From Nitrospira sp. ND1 (GTDB lineage: Bacteria; Nitrospirota; Nitrospiria; Nitrospirales; Nitrospiraceae), in the NCBI RefSeq assembly GCF_900170025.1, contig NZ_FWEX01000006.1:776795-840794 (forward strand): DNA of 64,000 nt, given 5' to 3'. The position numbers and the translations under genes were made by a program. Under the pieces are notes generated by a model. It made no database searches. It was not told the DNA's origin and worked only from the letters and a program-made list of their open reading frames with translations. The stretch's first letter is position 1. Each line of letters starts with the position of its first letter. Below are positions 1 through 8,386 of the stretch, piece after piece.

Positions 1-72
1 ATCGTCCTCATCCAGGCGCTGCTGCTCAGCGGACCCCGGACGAACAGCCTCCTCTCCCGGCGATGTCGACAT
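1..72 (-). CDS. N-terminal fragment of an unknown protein, cut by the left edge
   Basis: An open frame on the minus strand starts at the ATG at 72-70 and runs off the window edge. Only 24 residues are visible, rich in Glu, Asp, Gln and Ser, beginning MSTSPGEEAV. The start is supported by an AGGAGA Shine-Dalgarno-like sequence about 8 bases upstream. Too little is present to suggest a family. Confidence 0.5.
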   Translation of the reverse strand, partial: MSTSPGEEAVRPGSAEQQRLDEDD

Positions 73-167
73 AGCACGAGGTCTCCTACCAGTGTGTTGA
101 CGTACTACATACTCCGAGCAGAAGTGCGGAAACCAGCAGAGCCGTCGACGTTCCCAGAATCCGCTAC

Positions 168-240
168 AGGCTGTTGAGAAAGGCGGTCCAGCAAGGTCGC
201 AGCAGGGGCCAGCATGCGCCGGGCTCGAAAAAGATTCAAC
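168..240. repeat. Degraded copy of interspersed repeat family A
   Basis: The stretch from 168 carries the family A arm (CAGGCTGTTGAGAAAGG) followed by a GTCCAGCAAGGTCGCAGC core, as at 3636, 51985 and 55709. The opposite arm is decayed to something like GAAAAAGATTCAAC near 226-240. The rest of the gene-free stretch 73-394 shows no feature I can name. Confidence 0.45.
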
Positions 241-394
241 CGAGATTCGAGGGCGTCAGGATAGGAAACAAGTCAGCGTCCACCGCGCACGACAGGAGTC
301 GAGTCAGCAAACCGATCTTTGCGAGGTCCGGCGAAAGAAAATATGGGTGGTGACAGGGGACTGGGAAGGAACACTCAGCAGGAAGACACAGGCC

Positions 395-580
395 CTAGCT
401 CCAAACAACGCCTTCTTGGTTCATGAGGTAGTCGATGACTTCGATGCTGTCCCGTAACTGAAGTTGCGCCTGCTCGGACATCGGCAGTATCGCCCCAAGC
501 AATTTGCCGGATTCCAGTTCCGCCAGGTTGGGAATCCCGTCGGTACTCCGCTTTTCCAGGTCGAATCTGAAACTGGCCAC
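395..580 (-). CDS. Small protein of unknown function (61 aa)
   Basis: The frame starts with GTG at 580-578. A strong Shine-Dalgarno sequence, GGAGGTAA, sits 3 bases upstream of that GTG and is the main evidence that the gene is real. The product has 61 residues, is mildly acidic, and has no signal peptide or membrane segment. It contains an LRDSIEVIDYLMNQEG helix-like stretch. I do not recognise a family. It stands alone between a decayed repeat and the beta-helix gene. Confidence 0.55.
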   Translation of the reverse strand: MASFRFDLEKRSTDGIPNLAELESGKLLGAILPMSEQAQLQLRDSIEVIDYLMNQEGVVWS

Positions 581-737
581 TTGTTACCTCCAATCCCTTG
601 TCGGTCGTAGTGCAGCAATTCTTGAGCCACACCGGAGAAACCTGGATGCCATGCGTACACTGAAGCATAGCACAAGGACTCTTTCGACTGGATCAGAGGG
701 CTAACCTCTTAATTTGTTATCGATTTACTGACGGCAG

Positions 738-1778
738 TCAGTGCGATCCGGCTAGAGGGGGCAAGGCACCAAGGTAGGGAAACTCACCGATTTTCACCAG
801 CGCGGTATCCGCACGAAGCCTGAAATCATCCCGGGCAGTGTCAACGAATCGTGGATCCACCGTCAAATCAGAATCAGGCTTCAGTTCTGGAGCCGGTTGG
901 TTGGGGGTTCCGGACCGAAGATAGTTGGACCCGGAGTTTTGCATGGCATTGTAGGAGAACAGCACCCGGCTGGAGGGGGCTACGACGAACCCATAGGCGT
1001 TGAGGCTCACAATATTGCCGGAGGCTTCATTCTGCGAGGTGCCTAAAAACGCCGCCCCGCCACCGTTTTTCACAAAGGTATTGCCGAGTAAGGTCGCCTT
1101 CGCTTGATCGTTGACGATGACCGCCTCGAACAGGCTCCTGGTAATGACGTTTCGTTCGAGTCGTACCGTGGATTTGCCTGCGACGCTGACACCATGATCA
1201 TTGTCATGGATGAAATTGCTCCGCATGACCGCCTGAGAATTTGCGAATTGAACGCCGGTGGTTTCACTGCCGCCGATAATACAGTCCTCGATGCGCACAT
1301 CTTCCACCTGCTGCGTAAACAACATCCCTTTGACCCGCACATGGTGGAGCACGATGCCGCGGCCGTTGAACATCCCCATCGCGTGCCCGCCATGTTCGTT
1401 GATCGTGATGCCGGAGATCTCGATGTTGGTCGCGCCATAGGGCCACTTTCCGACATGGAACACCCCGACCCGCTCACGGCCCAAGATCGTCACCTGATCC
1501 ATTCCTGCTCCGATCAGGCGAACGTTCTCCTTGCTGTGAATGGTCACATCCTCGGCATAGGCGCCGGGCCTGATGAGCACGGTGTCACCCTTCTTTGCGG
1601 CATCCACCGCTTCCTGAATGGATAGGAACTGACCCGAGCCGTCCAACGCCACCACCAGCGGCTGTCGTTCAACGGACGCCGGCTCTTCAGCCTGAGCGAT
1701 GGGTAGGCTCAAGACCTGGGCCGAGGCCGATAGACACACAAAGAGGACGGCGAATAGACAATTTTTCATGTTCTTCAT
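738..1778 (-). CDS. Secreted right-handed parallel beta-helix (NosD/pectin-lyase-fold-like) protein
   Basis: The product carries an N-terminal signal peptide (MKNMKNCLFAVLFVCLSASA and a following Ala-rich cleavage region). It is followed by a pectin-lyase-fold start (GQFLSIQEAVDAAKKGDTVLIRPG) and then a ladder of imperfect roughly 22-residue coils rich in Asn, Val, Ile and Gly, typical of parallel beta-helix repeats. No carbohydrate-active catalytic residues can be assigned, so the substrate is unknown. In-frame ATGs at 1802 and 1790 would lengthen the N-terminus. I chose 1778 because it gives a normal signal peptide. None of the three has a clear ribosome-binding site. It is divergent from coaE. 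Confidence 0.8.
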   Translation of the reverse strand: MKNMKNCLFAVLFVCLSASAQVLSLPIAQAEEPASVERQPLVVALDGSGQFLSIQEAVDAAKKGDTVLIRPGAYAEDVTIHSKENVRLIGAGMDQVTILGRERVGVFHVGKWPYGATNIEISGITINEHGGHAMGMFNGRGIVLHHVRVKGMLFTQQVEDVRIEDCIIGGSETTGVQFANSQAVMRSNFIHDNDHGVSVAGKSTVRLERNVITRSLFEAVIVNDQAKATLLGNTFVKNGGGAAFLGTSQNEASGNIVSLNAYGFVVAPSSRVLFSYNAMQNSGSNYLRSGTPNQPAPELKPDSDLTVDPRFVDTARDDFRLRADTALVKIGEFPYLGALPPLAGSH

Positions 1779-1825
1779 ACAAATGGTCATACCGCCGGGC
1801 ATGGCGAGAAGTCAATCGAGCGTCA

Positions 1826-1854
1826 TTGCGGGCCCTCGCCCCCCATGGTATCTT
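1826..1854 (+). promoter_or_regulatory. Candidate coaE promoter, leaderless arrangement
   Basis: TTGCGG (1826-1831), a 17-base spacer and TATCTT (1849-1854), preceded by TG in the extended -10 position. The -10 ends 8 bases before the coaE ATG at 1863, so transcription would begin at about the start codon. The -35 box is weak. Confidence 0.4.
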
Positions 1855-1862
1855 CCCGCCCC

Positions 1863-2465
1863 ATGATCCTTGTGGGCCTCACCGGCGGTGTCGCGACCGG
1901 CAAGAGCACGGTAGCGAAGATGTTCGAGCGATGCGGGGCGCTCGTCATCGACGCCGATGCGCTGGCCCATCAGGTGGTGGAACCGGGCAAGCCGGCCTGG
2001 CGCGCCATCATCAAGACCTTCGGCACGGCCGTTCTCAATCCCGATCGTACCCTCAATCGCCAGGCGCTGGGCGCCGTCGTCTTTCGAAACCGGTCCAAAC
2101 TGCGCCGCCTGGAACAGATCATCCATCCCCGCGTCGCGCGTGAACAGGCCAGACTGACCAGGCAAGCCGCTCGCAAGGACCCGAACGCCGTCGTCATTTA
2201 CGACGTTCCACTCCTCTACGAAGCCGGCATCGACAAGCGCGTGGACCGGGTCATTGTCGTCACCGCCGACCGGGAAACCCAAATCACCCGCCTGAACAAA
2301 CGCAACGGATTCACCCGCGCCGAAGCCATCAGGCGCATTCGCAGCCAAATGCCGATCAAACAGAAAGCCGCCGCGGCGGACTACCTCCTCGACGGCACCA
2401 CGCCCCGCCCACGCTTGCTGACGCTGGTCAAACGGCTCTACCGCGAGCTTCACACCCTGGCCTAG
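1863..2465 (+). CDS. coaE: Dephospho-CoA kinase
   Basis: It catalyses the last step of coenzyme A synthesis, ATP-dependent phosphorylation of dephospho-CoA, in the cytoplasm. The P-loop GGVATGKST lies at residues 9-17, followed by the family's IDADALAHQVVEPG segment and a lid-like RNGFTRAEAIRRIRSQMP stretch. Length (200 aa) is normal. I start at ATG 1863, which directly precedes MILVGLTGG; a start at 1845 would overlap the candidate -10 box. There is no Shine-Dalgarno sequence, in keeping with a leaderless transcript. The stop codon TAG is part of the CTAG that begins repeat B1. Confidence 0.95.
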   Translation: MILVGLTGGVATGKSTVAKMFERCGALVIDADALAHQVVEPGKPAWRAIIKTFGTAVLNPDRTLNRQALGAVVFRNRSKLRRLEQIIHPRVAREQARLTRQAARKDPNAVVIYDVPLLYEAGIDKRVDRVIVVTADRETQITRLNKRNGFTRAEAIRRIRSQMPIKQKAAAADYLLDGTTPRPRLLTLVKRLYRELHTLA

Positions 2466-2658
2466 CCCGCATTACTCATGAGCGCTTCTGCTGCAATCGC
2501 GGATTCCCGGCTGCGACAGGCCTGTCGGCGGGCGGGCTCGCCGCTCGGTCGGTCGACATCCTGTTCAAGGATGCCTCCCTTCCTTACGGCTCCACGCGCC
2601 CGTCTCGCTTCGCGACTCCGCACTTTCGCGACGAACCGTCATGAATAATGCGGGCTAG
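2462..2658. repeat. Interspersed palindromic repeat family B, copy B1
   Basis: This 197-bp element is bounded by CTAG on both sides (2462-2465, 2655-2658). Inverted arms read GCCCGCATTACTCATGA and TCATGAATAATGCGGG. The left CTAG contains the coaE stop codon. The interior differs strongly from copies B2 and B3, so only the termini define membership. It occupies almost all of the coaE-trxB gap. Confidence 0.75.
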
Positions 2659-2702
2659 ATCGCAGCTTTTCCCTCGCAGCGTCGGTGTGTTAGCATCCGC
2701 GC

Positions 2703-3617
2703 ATGCACAACGTGGTCATTATCGGGTCCGGTCCAGCCGGCCTCACCGCCGCCATCTATGCAGCCAGAGCCAATCTCTCGCCACTGCTCATAGAAGGCTG
2801 GCAGTCCGGCGGGCAACTGACGACGACTACCGAAGTCGAAAACTATCCCGGATTTTCCAAGGGCATCATGGGCCCTGAGCTCATGAAGGAGATACGTGCC
2901 CAGGCGGAGCGATTTGGCACCGAATTCCTGACCGGAGATGTCTCAGCCGTCGATCTCACACAGCGGCCTTTTCGCCTGACCATCGACGGGGAACAGACGG
3001 TGACGGCGGCGACCTTGATCCTGGCCACCGGCGCATCGGCCATTCCGCTCGGCGTACCGAATGAAACCAGGTTGATCGGACACGGCGTCTCGACCTGCGC
3101 GACTTGCGACGGCTACTTTTTTCGCGGGAAAGACCTAGTGGTCGTGGGCGGCGGCGACAGCGCGCTGGAAGAGGCCAATTTTCTGACGAAGTTCGCCCGA
3201 ACCGTCACCGTAGTCCACCGGAGGGACAAGCTGCGGGCCTCGAAAATCATGCAGGACCGCGCCATGAAGAATGAAAAAATTTCCTTCGCATGGAATTCCG
3301 TCGTCGAAGACATCCTTGGAACAGACCTGGTCACCGGGGCCCGACTCAAGAACCTCGTGACAGGGGCCTCTTCGGAACTGGCTTGCGACGGCGTCTTCGT
3401 CGCCATCGGCCACCGGCCCAATACCGATCTCTTCAAAAGCCAACTCACGATGGATGAGAAGGGCTACATCCTCACCTCGCAAGGCACGACCACCAGCGTC
3501 GCCGGCGTGTTTGCCGCAGGTGATGTCCAGGATACGAAGTACCGTCAGGCCATCACCGCTGCCGGCTCCGGCTGCATGGCCGCCATCGACGCCGAACGAT
3601 TTCTGGAGCACCAATGA
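2703..3617 (+). CDS. trxB: Thioredoxin reductase (NADPH)
   Basis: This FAD flavoenzyme passes electrons from NADPH to thioredoxin. The N-terminal FAD motif is [15 protein letters not shown] (residues 8-22). The redox-active disulfide is CATC (Cys132 and Cys135). The NADPH-binding [12 protein letters not shown] follows, and the C-terminal FAD motif [10 protein letters not shown] lies near the end. The length of 304 aa is typical of low-molecular-weight bacterial TrxB. TAGCAT with a preceding TG sits just 6 bases before the ATG and may be a -10 box, but its -35 is poor. A family A repeat follows the stop. Confidence 0.95.
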   Translation: MHNVVIIGSGPAGLTAAIYAARANLSPLLIEGWQSGGQLTTTTEVENYPGFSKGIMGPELMKEIRAQAERFGTEFLTGDVSAVDLTQRPFRLTIDGEQTVTAATLILATGASAIPLGVPNETRLIGHGVSTCATCDGYFFRGKDLVVVGGGDSALEEANFLTKFARTVTVVHRRDKLRASKIMQDRAMKNEKISFAWNSVVEDILGTDLVTGARLKNLVTGASSELACDGVFVAIGHRPNTDLFKSQLTMDEKGYILTSQGTTTSVAGVFAAGDVQDTKYRQAITAAGSGCMAAIDAERFLEHQ

Positions 3618-3635
3618 CCGTTGCGTCTGATCGGC

Positions 3636-3760
3636 CAGGATGCTCAAAATCGGCATCCAACAAGGCCGCAGCTGAGCGACAACCGGAGGCGTACCCGCAG
3701 TGGTACGTCGAGGATTGTCGCGAAGCGAGAACGAAGTTGGTGGCGATTTTCAGCATCCTG
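3636..3760. repeat. Interspersed hairpin repeat family A, copy A2
   Basis: This imperfect palindrome of about 125 bp has outer arms CAGGATGCTCAAAATCG and CGATTTTCAGCATCCTG (perfect inverted repeats). Inside are CAACAAGGCCGCAGC and CGAGAACGAAG, matching the other family A copies, around a GCGTACCCGCAGTGGTACGT centre. It fills the gap from 19 bases after the trxB stop to 9 bases before thiI, so it could form a terminator-like or processing structure. Confidence 0.75.
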
Positions 3761-3769
3761 TAACCACTT

Positions 3770-4948
3770 ATGCGTTGCGCCATTGTCCACTACCACGAAC
3801 TCGCCCTCAAAGGCCGCAACCGCGACTTCTTCGAGCAACGGCTCGTCCGCAATCTCAGACTGGCGCTGAAAGATCTGAAGATCCGGCGGATCGAATCGCT
3901 GCAGGGGCGCATCCGGGTGACGATTCCCGATGAGGTAACGCCCGACCTGGTGACTGAACGACTCCGCCGCACCTGCGGAGTTTCAAACTTTCTGCTGACC
4001 GAATCCGTGCCGTTGGATCTCACGGCGCCGGACCTCACGACCATCAAGCAAGTCGCCGAGCGGCAACTCTCCGAACAGACATTCAACTCGTTCCGGGTGA
4101 CGGCCAAACGCGCGGATAAACGCCTGCCTCTGACCTCCATGGACGTCGAACGCGAAGTCGGCGGCTATCTCCACGAAGCCACGGGAAAAGCCGTGAAACT
4201 GAAACAGCCCGACCTGACTCTCTACATCGAACTCCTCACCAAGGAAGCCCATGTCGCGGCAAGAAAGATCCAAGGCCCGGGCGGCATGCCGGTGGGTACC
4301 AGCGGAAAAGTGGCCTGCTTGATTTCCGGCGGCATCGACTCCCCCGTGGCGGCCTACCGGATGATGAAACGTGGCTGCAAGGCAGTGTTCGTGCATTTCT
4401 CCGGACGCCCGCTGGTAAGTCGTGATTCCGAAGAGAAGGTCCAGGAACTGGTCCAGCTGCTGACGGCCTATCAATACCATTCGCAGCTCTACATTGTGCC
4501 CTTCGGCGAGATTCAACGTGAGATCGTCGCGAACGCCCCGGCGGCGTTTCGTGTCGTCTTGTATCGACGGATCATGGTGCGCATCGCCGAAGAGCTCGCG
4601 CGGCGTCATGGCTGTTGGGCGCTGGTCACCGGCGATAGCCTCGGCCAGGTCGCATCGCAAACACCTGAGAATCTGTCGGTGGTGGAAGCAGCCGCGGAAC
4701 TCCCGCTTCTGCGCCCGTTGATTGGCATGGACAAGATCGAAATTACCGAGCAGGCGCAACAGATCGGGAGCTTCACAACGTCGATCGAGCCGGATCAAGA
4801 CTGCTGCAAACTCTTCGTGCCGTTACACCCGAGCACCAGAACCAAACCCGACGATATCCTGCGCATCGAACGGGGCCTGGAGATCAGCACGTTCGTCAAG
4901 CAGGGCGTCGAAAAGGCCGAGCTGTCGACGTTCACCTTTCCTTCGTAA
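3770..4948 (+). CDS. thiI: tRNA 4-thiouridine synthase / thiazole sulfurtransferase ThiI, without rhodanese domain
   Basis: ThiI adenylates U8 of tRNA and installs sulfur, and in many bacteria also feeds thiazole synthesis. The protein has a ferredoxin-like/THUMP N-terminal half (through about residue 165) and a PP-loop ATPase domain beginning LISGGIDSPVAAYRMMKRG (near residue 180). At 392 aa it ends with the AANH domain, like the Bacillus form, and lacks the C-terminal rhodanese domain of the enterobacterial protein. It starts just 9 bases after repeat A2. Its 3' end overlaps the convergent gene at 4932 by 17 bases. Confidence 0.93.
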   Translation: MRCAIVHYHELALKGRNRDFFEQRLVRNLRLALKDLKIRRIESLQGRIRVTIPDEVTPDLVTERLRRTCGVSNFLLTESVPLDLTAPDLTTIKQVAERQLSEQTFNSFRVTAKRADKRLPLTSMDVEREVGGYLHEATGKAVKLKQPDLTLYIELLTKEAHVAARKIQGPGGMPVGTSGKVACLISGGIDSPVAAYRMMKRGCKAVFVHFSGRPLVSRDSEEKVQELVQLLTAYQYHSQLYIVPFGEIQREIVANAPAAFRVVLYRRIMVRIAEELARRHGCWALVTGDSLGQVASQTPENLSVVEAAAELPLLRPLIGMDKIEITEQAQQIGSFTTSIEPDQDCCKLFVPLHPSTRTKPDDILRIERGLEISTFVKQGVEKAELSTFTFPS

Positions 4949-5537
4949 TCCGATCCAGGGCTCGCTCCCGAACCAGTCGAAAGTGGGTATTGAGCTCCCG
5001 CTCCATGGCGACGGCGACCAGCCAATCGGGGACAAGCGTCTTCACCTCGACCAACAAGTCGAATTCCGCCCGCGTTTGCGTTCCGTCGCCGGCCGGTTGC
5101 AGCCTCCACTCCCGATGGTACCGTGTGAAATCTCCCCCCTTGAGGTGCGTGATGAGCCCCCCGCCCGGCAACGCCTGCGATTCACAGAGCAGCCGTTGTT
5201 CGCCGGGTAACAACGCATGTGAAATATAGATGTCGGTGAGGACCCGCCCGTCCTGCTCTTCAACCTGCGCCACCCGCATCCGGGTTTCAAATAGTTCAGG
5301 CCAGTTGCGGTACTCGGACAGGATCGACTGAAGCACCGCTGGGCCGCCGGGAAACAGCAGGGTGGCCGTCGCCCGCACACCGCCGTCAGGATCAGGCTGT
5401 ACCACAAGCGCCCGCAGCAGATGGGTAGAACCAACCTCTCCAGCCGTCGCGCTCCCGACCGGCACGGTCACCAGAGCGAGCAGGCAACCGGATACCAACC
5501 AAACCCATCTCACGACGAATCGTAGCCTGTCCATCAC
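4932..5537 (-). CDS. Secreted START/SRPBCC-fold protein (polyketide cyclase-like)
   Basis: The 201-residue product begins with a hydrophobic leader (VVRWVWLVSGCLLALVTVPV, followed by an Ala-rich cleavage region). The rest fits the SRPBCC/START lipid-binding fold: an ATATLLFPGGPAVLQSILSEY helix, then NWPELFETRMRVAQVEEQDG, alternating strands, and a long C-terminal amphipathic helix. It is probably periplasmic. A Cys lies in the leader (VSGC), so a lipoprotein is possible, though the context is not a clean lipobox. The ligand is unknown. It is convergent with thiI. Confidence 0.75.
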   Translation of the reverse strand: MMDRLRFVVRWVWLVSGCLLALVTVPVGSATAGEVGSTHLLRALVVQPDPDGGVRATATLLFPGGPAVLQSILSEYRNWPELFETRMRVAQVEEQDGRVLTDIYISHALLPGEQRLLCESQALPGGGLITHLKGGDFTRYHREWRLQPAGDGTQTRAEFDLLVEVKTLVPDWLVAVAMERELNTHFRLVRERALDRITKER

Positions 5538-5806
5538 AGTATAACGGTGGGGTTCGTGAACCGGACGAAATTGCGCGCCTCAGACGGACGTCGCACCCGG
5601 AAAATTGCAGAACCGACACTCATGCGTTCCTCCACACCTTGAAACCGTCTCAATACCCGGGCGACCGGAATCGCTCGCCGGCCTTCAGCGCTGCTCAAGA
5701 AGTATACTCATTGAATGCGCCCAGTGCGAGCGCAACGACGGGACGAATACAATTATGCCTGCTGACCGGATGATCACACGGTTGAAAACGGCGGGAACCT
5801 GAACGG

Positions 5807-6568
5807 CTACGCAGAGGCAGGGCGAAACACCAGTACGACTCCTGACGGGTCTCCCCGCTCATCACGGATCATGGCCGCGCTGTCGCTGATCCGATGCTCG
5901 TGCCCGTTGCGACTCACGAGAAGAAACGGGCGCCCGCCAAGATCGGCAGACGTTCCCTTACGCAACATCTGTACGGCCGGATGCAGCACGGACCTCCGAC
6001 TCTCCGGATCTAACACCACCATTACTTCCTGAACTGCCTTCCCCAGGGCATCGGGCTGCGACCAGCCGGTCAATCCCTCAGCCGCCGGATTGAGCATGGT
6101 CACCCGTCCCTGCTGGTCGACCGTCACAACGGCATCTTCCATCGACTGAACGACCGCATCCAGCCACCGCCCGCGTTGCTCGGCAATACGCGACACACGC
6201 TGCCGGAAGAGCGCGAGTTCCAGCGCGGCGCGCAAATCGCTCCTGACAAACGGCTTAATCAAATAGGCCAACGGCAGGGTTTCCCTCGCGCGCTCCAGTG
6301 TCTCCTCATCCGAAAAGGCCGTCAGGTAGATCACCGGTGCGCCATACTGGGTTTGGATGATCCGGGCCGCGTCGATCCCATCCATCGGCCCCTTCAGCTT
6401 AATATCCATGAGAACTAAATCCGGCCGATGCTCCCCGGCCAGCCGTACGGCCTCATCCGCGGATGCCACCACACCCACGACCAGATACCCGAGTGCGCGC
6501 AGCTGACGTCTGATGTCTTCAGCCACGACCACTTCGTCATCGACGATCAGAATTTTTGCCTGCGCCAT
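5807..6568 (-). CDS. Response regulator with REC and PAS domains
   Basis: The N-terminal receiver domain has the acidic pair at Asp10/Asp11 and the phospho-acceptor at Asp55 (LVLMD), followed by LTAFSDEE and a conserved Lys in YLIKPF. After a short helix (near residue 130) a PAS domain follows (WLDAVVQSMEDAVVTVDQQG, then NPAAEGLTGWS). There is no output kinase, DNA-binding or GGDEF domain, so it probably acts through protein contacts. I start at ATG 6568, immediately before MAQAKILIVDDE; the frame continues open upstream with non-homologous sequence. No partner kinase is adjacent. Confidence 0.85.
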   Translation of the reverse strand: MAQAKILIVDDEVVVAEDIRRQLRALGYLVVGVVASADEAVRLAGEHRPDLVLMDIKLKGPMDGIDAARIIQTQYGAPVIYLTAFSDEETLERARETLPLAYLIKPFVRSDLRAALELALFRQRVSRIAEQRGRWLDAVVQSMEDAVVTVDQQGRVTMLNPAAEGLTGWSQPDALGKAVQEVMVVLDPESRRSVLHPAVQMLRKGTSADLGGRPFLLVSRNGHEHRISDSAAMIRDERGDPSGVVLVFRPASA

Positions 6569-6887
6569 AGTACAACCCGATGAAACGAGATCGGAAAATT
6601 GGTATCGCCGCTCACACCACACACCGCTCGAGCGCACTACACACGTATCCGCACAGCGCTCGATACCCCACCGCAACGCAACTAACATGCCACCTGGCCT
6701 TCCCTGTACTGGCATCATGTTATGCCGGGCGGGATTCTTGCCCCCATACACCAACGGTGGTTTTTGAACAGTCCTTGGACAGAATCGGCAGAAAACAAGG
6801 CTTGCGTGGACCAGGCGCTCCGGGAAAGATTCGCTGCGGAAATGACCGCTGTGATACGATGCCGCTCTTTAACGGAGTTGATCCAAC

Positions 6888-7262
6888 ATGTCTTGGCTGA
6901 TTCGTCCGATCCTCCCCCTACTGCTCGGCTGTGTCCTCGCATGGAGCCTTATTCCCGACGAGGGGCAGGCCCAAGCGCCGCCGGAGTCCTCCGCGACGAC
7001 CGAACAATCCTGCAGTTTCGGCATGGCGAAAGGCGATCCCACTCACCAGTGCCAGGTGCCGATTCCCGCCGGCTGCGTCATCGCCCGCTTCCCGGGAACC
7101 GACAAACCGTGGACGACCATCTCCAAAGCCGGTCGCACATTTTGCACCTTCGATCAGAAAGGCACGGACTGGAAGACGCGCATTACCGGCCAATGTACTC
7201 GCTGCGATTCCGGCCATTGCACCGGGCAATTCATGGTGCGATTCGAGTGCGCGAAGCCGTAA
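6888..7262 (+). CDS. Small secreted Cys-rich protein of unknown function
   Basis: The product has 124 residues. It begins with a signal peptide (SWLIRPILPLLLGCVLAWSL, cleavage near GQAQA) and has a mature part with about eight Cys, including CSFGMAKGDPTHQCQVPIPAGC and CTRCDSGHC, probably disulfide-bonded in the periplasm. CGGAG lies about 10 bases before the ATG. Its stop codon overlaps the queG start by one base (TAATG), so the two genes are translationally coupled. The 319-base gap before it (6569-6887) holds no other feature I can support. Confidence 0.75.
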   Translation: MSWLIRPILPLLLGCVLAWSLIPDEGQAQAPPESSATTEQSCSFGMAKGDPTHQCQVPIPAGCVIARFPGTDKPWTTISKAGRTFCTFDQKGTDWKTRITGQCTRCDSGHCTGQFMVRFECAKP

Positions 7263-8293
7263 TGTCCGCGTCCCTCACAGTCGCCATCAAACAAGCCGCC
7301 CGCGAACTCGGCTTCGACGCCGTCGGTATCAGCCTCCTTCCTACGCAAACGAACCCAGCCGTAAATCTGAATCGTGAGGCCTCGGCAGGTGACCTGCTGG
7401 ACCGGCTCCAAGAATGGCTCAGGCGCGGATACCACGCGACCATGGCCTGGATGGTCCGTGATCCCGAGCGGCGAGCCGATCCCACCCGAGTACTGCCCGG
7501 CTGCCGATCGATCATTTCTGTCGGCATGAACTATTACACAGACTATCGGGCCGACGAACGCCAGGGAAACGGGCGCATTGCCCGCTATGCCTGGGGCCTC
7601 GACTACCACAAGATCCTTGGTGACAAGTTGGCCCAACTCGCCGAGCGCATCGGCGCGCTGGCCCCGGCCAGCCTCAACCGGGCCTATGTCGACACGGGGC
7701 CGGTCATGGAGAAGGTCTGGGCCCAGCAGGCCGGACTCGGATGGATCGGCAAACATTCGAACCTTGTCTCGACAGACTTCGGCTCCTGGCTACTCCTGGG
7801 AGAAATTCTGACGACCCTGGAGCTGGAGCCGGATGAGGCGGGAACCGATCTCTGCGGAAGCTGCACGCTCTGCATCCAGGCCTGTCCGACCGGCGCGATC
7901 ACCGAGCCATACGTCGTCGATGCCGGACGTTGCATCTCCTACCTGACCATCGAACTTCGCGGCACCGAACCGCCGATCGCCGAGGACCTCAGGCGAGAGC
8001 TGGGCAACCGGATTTTCGGCTGCGACGATTGCCTGGACATCTGCCCCTACAACGTCCAGGCCAGACCAACCACCGAACCCGGCTTCCAACCTTCCTCGCT
8101 CACCGGTGCCCCGTCGCTGCTGGCTCTGACGAAGATGGACGAGCAGACCTTCGGCACCACGTTCAAACACAGTCCCATCCGCCGCGCAAAATACGCCGGA
8201 CTCCAACGCAATCTCTCCTGGGCGCTCTCCAATGAACCCGCCCCCACCGATCGGCACAGCCCCACACCTCCGCCGAGCGCCGATCCCCGCTAA
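7262..8293 (+). CDS. queG: Epoxyqueuosine reductase
   Basis: QueG reduces epoxyqueuosine to queuosine in tRNA, using cobalamin and two [4Fe-4S] clusters. The cluster motifs are visible: CGSCTLCIQACPTGAI and CDDCLDICPYN. The N-terminal segment (ARELGFDAVGIS, then YHATMAWM and RRADPTRVLPGCRSIISVGMNYY) is diagnostic of the family. At 343 aa it lacks the HEAT-repeat extension of longer QueG proteins. I begin at ATG 7262, coupled to the upstream gene; the open frame reaches further back to 6722 but that part is not QueG-like. Confidence 0.93.
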   Translation: MSASLTVAIKQAARELGFDAVGISLLPTQTNPAVNLNREASAGDLLDRLQEWLRRGYHATMAWMVRDPERRADPTRVLPGCRSIISVGMNYYTDYRADERQGNGRIARYAWGLDYHKILGDKLAQLAERIGALAPASLNRAYVDTGPVMEKVWAQQAGLGWIGKHSNLVSTDFGSWLLLGEILTTLELEPDEAGTDLCGSCTLCIQACPTGAITEPYVVDAGRCISYLTIELRGTEPPIAEDLRRELGNRIFGCDDCLDICPYNVQARPTTEPGFQPSSLTGAPSLLALTKMDEQTFGTTFKHSPIRRAKYAGLQRNLSWALSNEPAPTDRHSPTPPPSADPR

Positions 8294-8386
8294 GCCCCAC
8301 CCACTGTTTCTCCCCGGCCGATAGTGGTAGGCTACGGTCTCATGTCCTCCCTCATGTGAGGACCCACCTCAGCCGGTTGCGAGGCC

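Noticed and set aside
3983-4798. A 271-residue open frame opposite thiI
   Set aside because: It is antisense to a clear thiI gene and shows no recognisable domain or start signal.
7262-8293. An upstream in-frame start for queG at 6722
   Set aside because: It would add about 180 unrelated residues across the small secreted-protein gene. Homology begins at 7262, which is coupled to that gene's stop.
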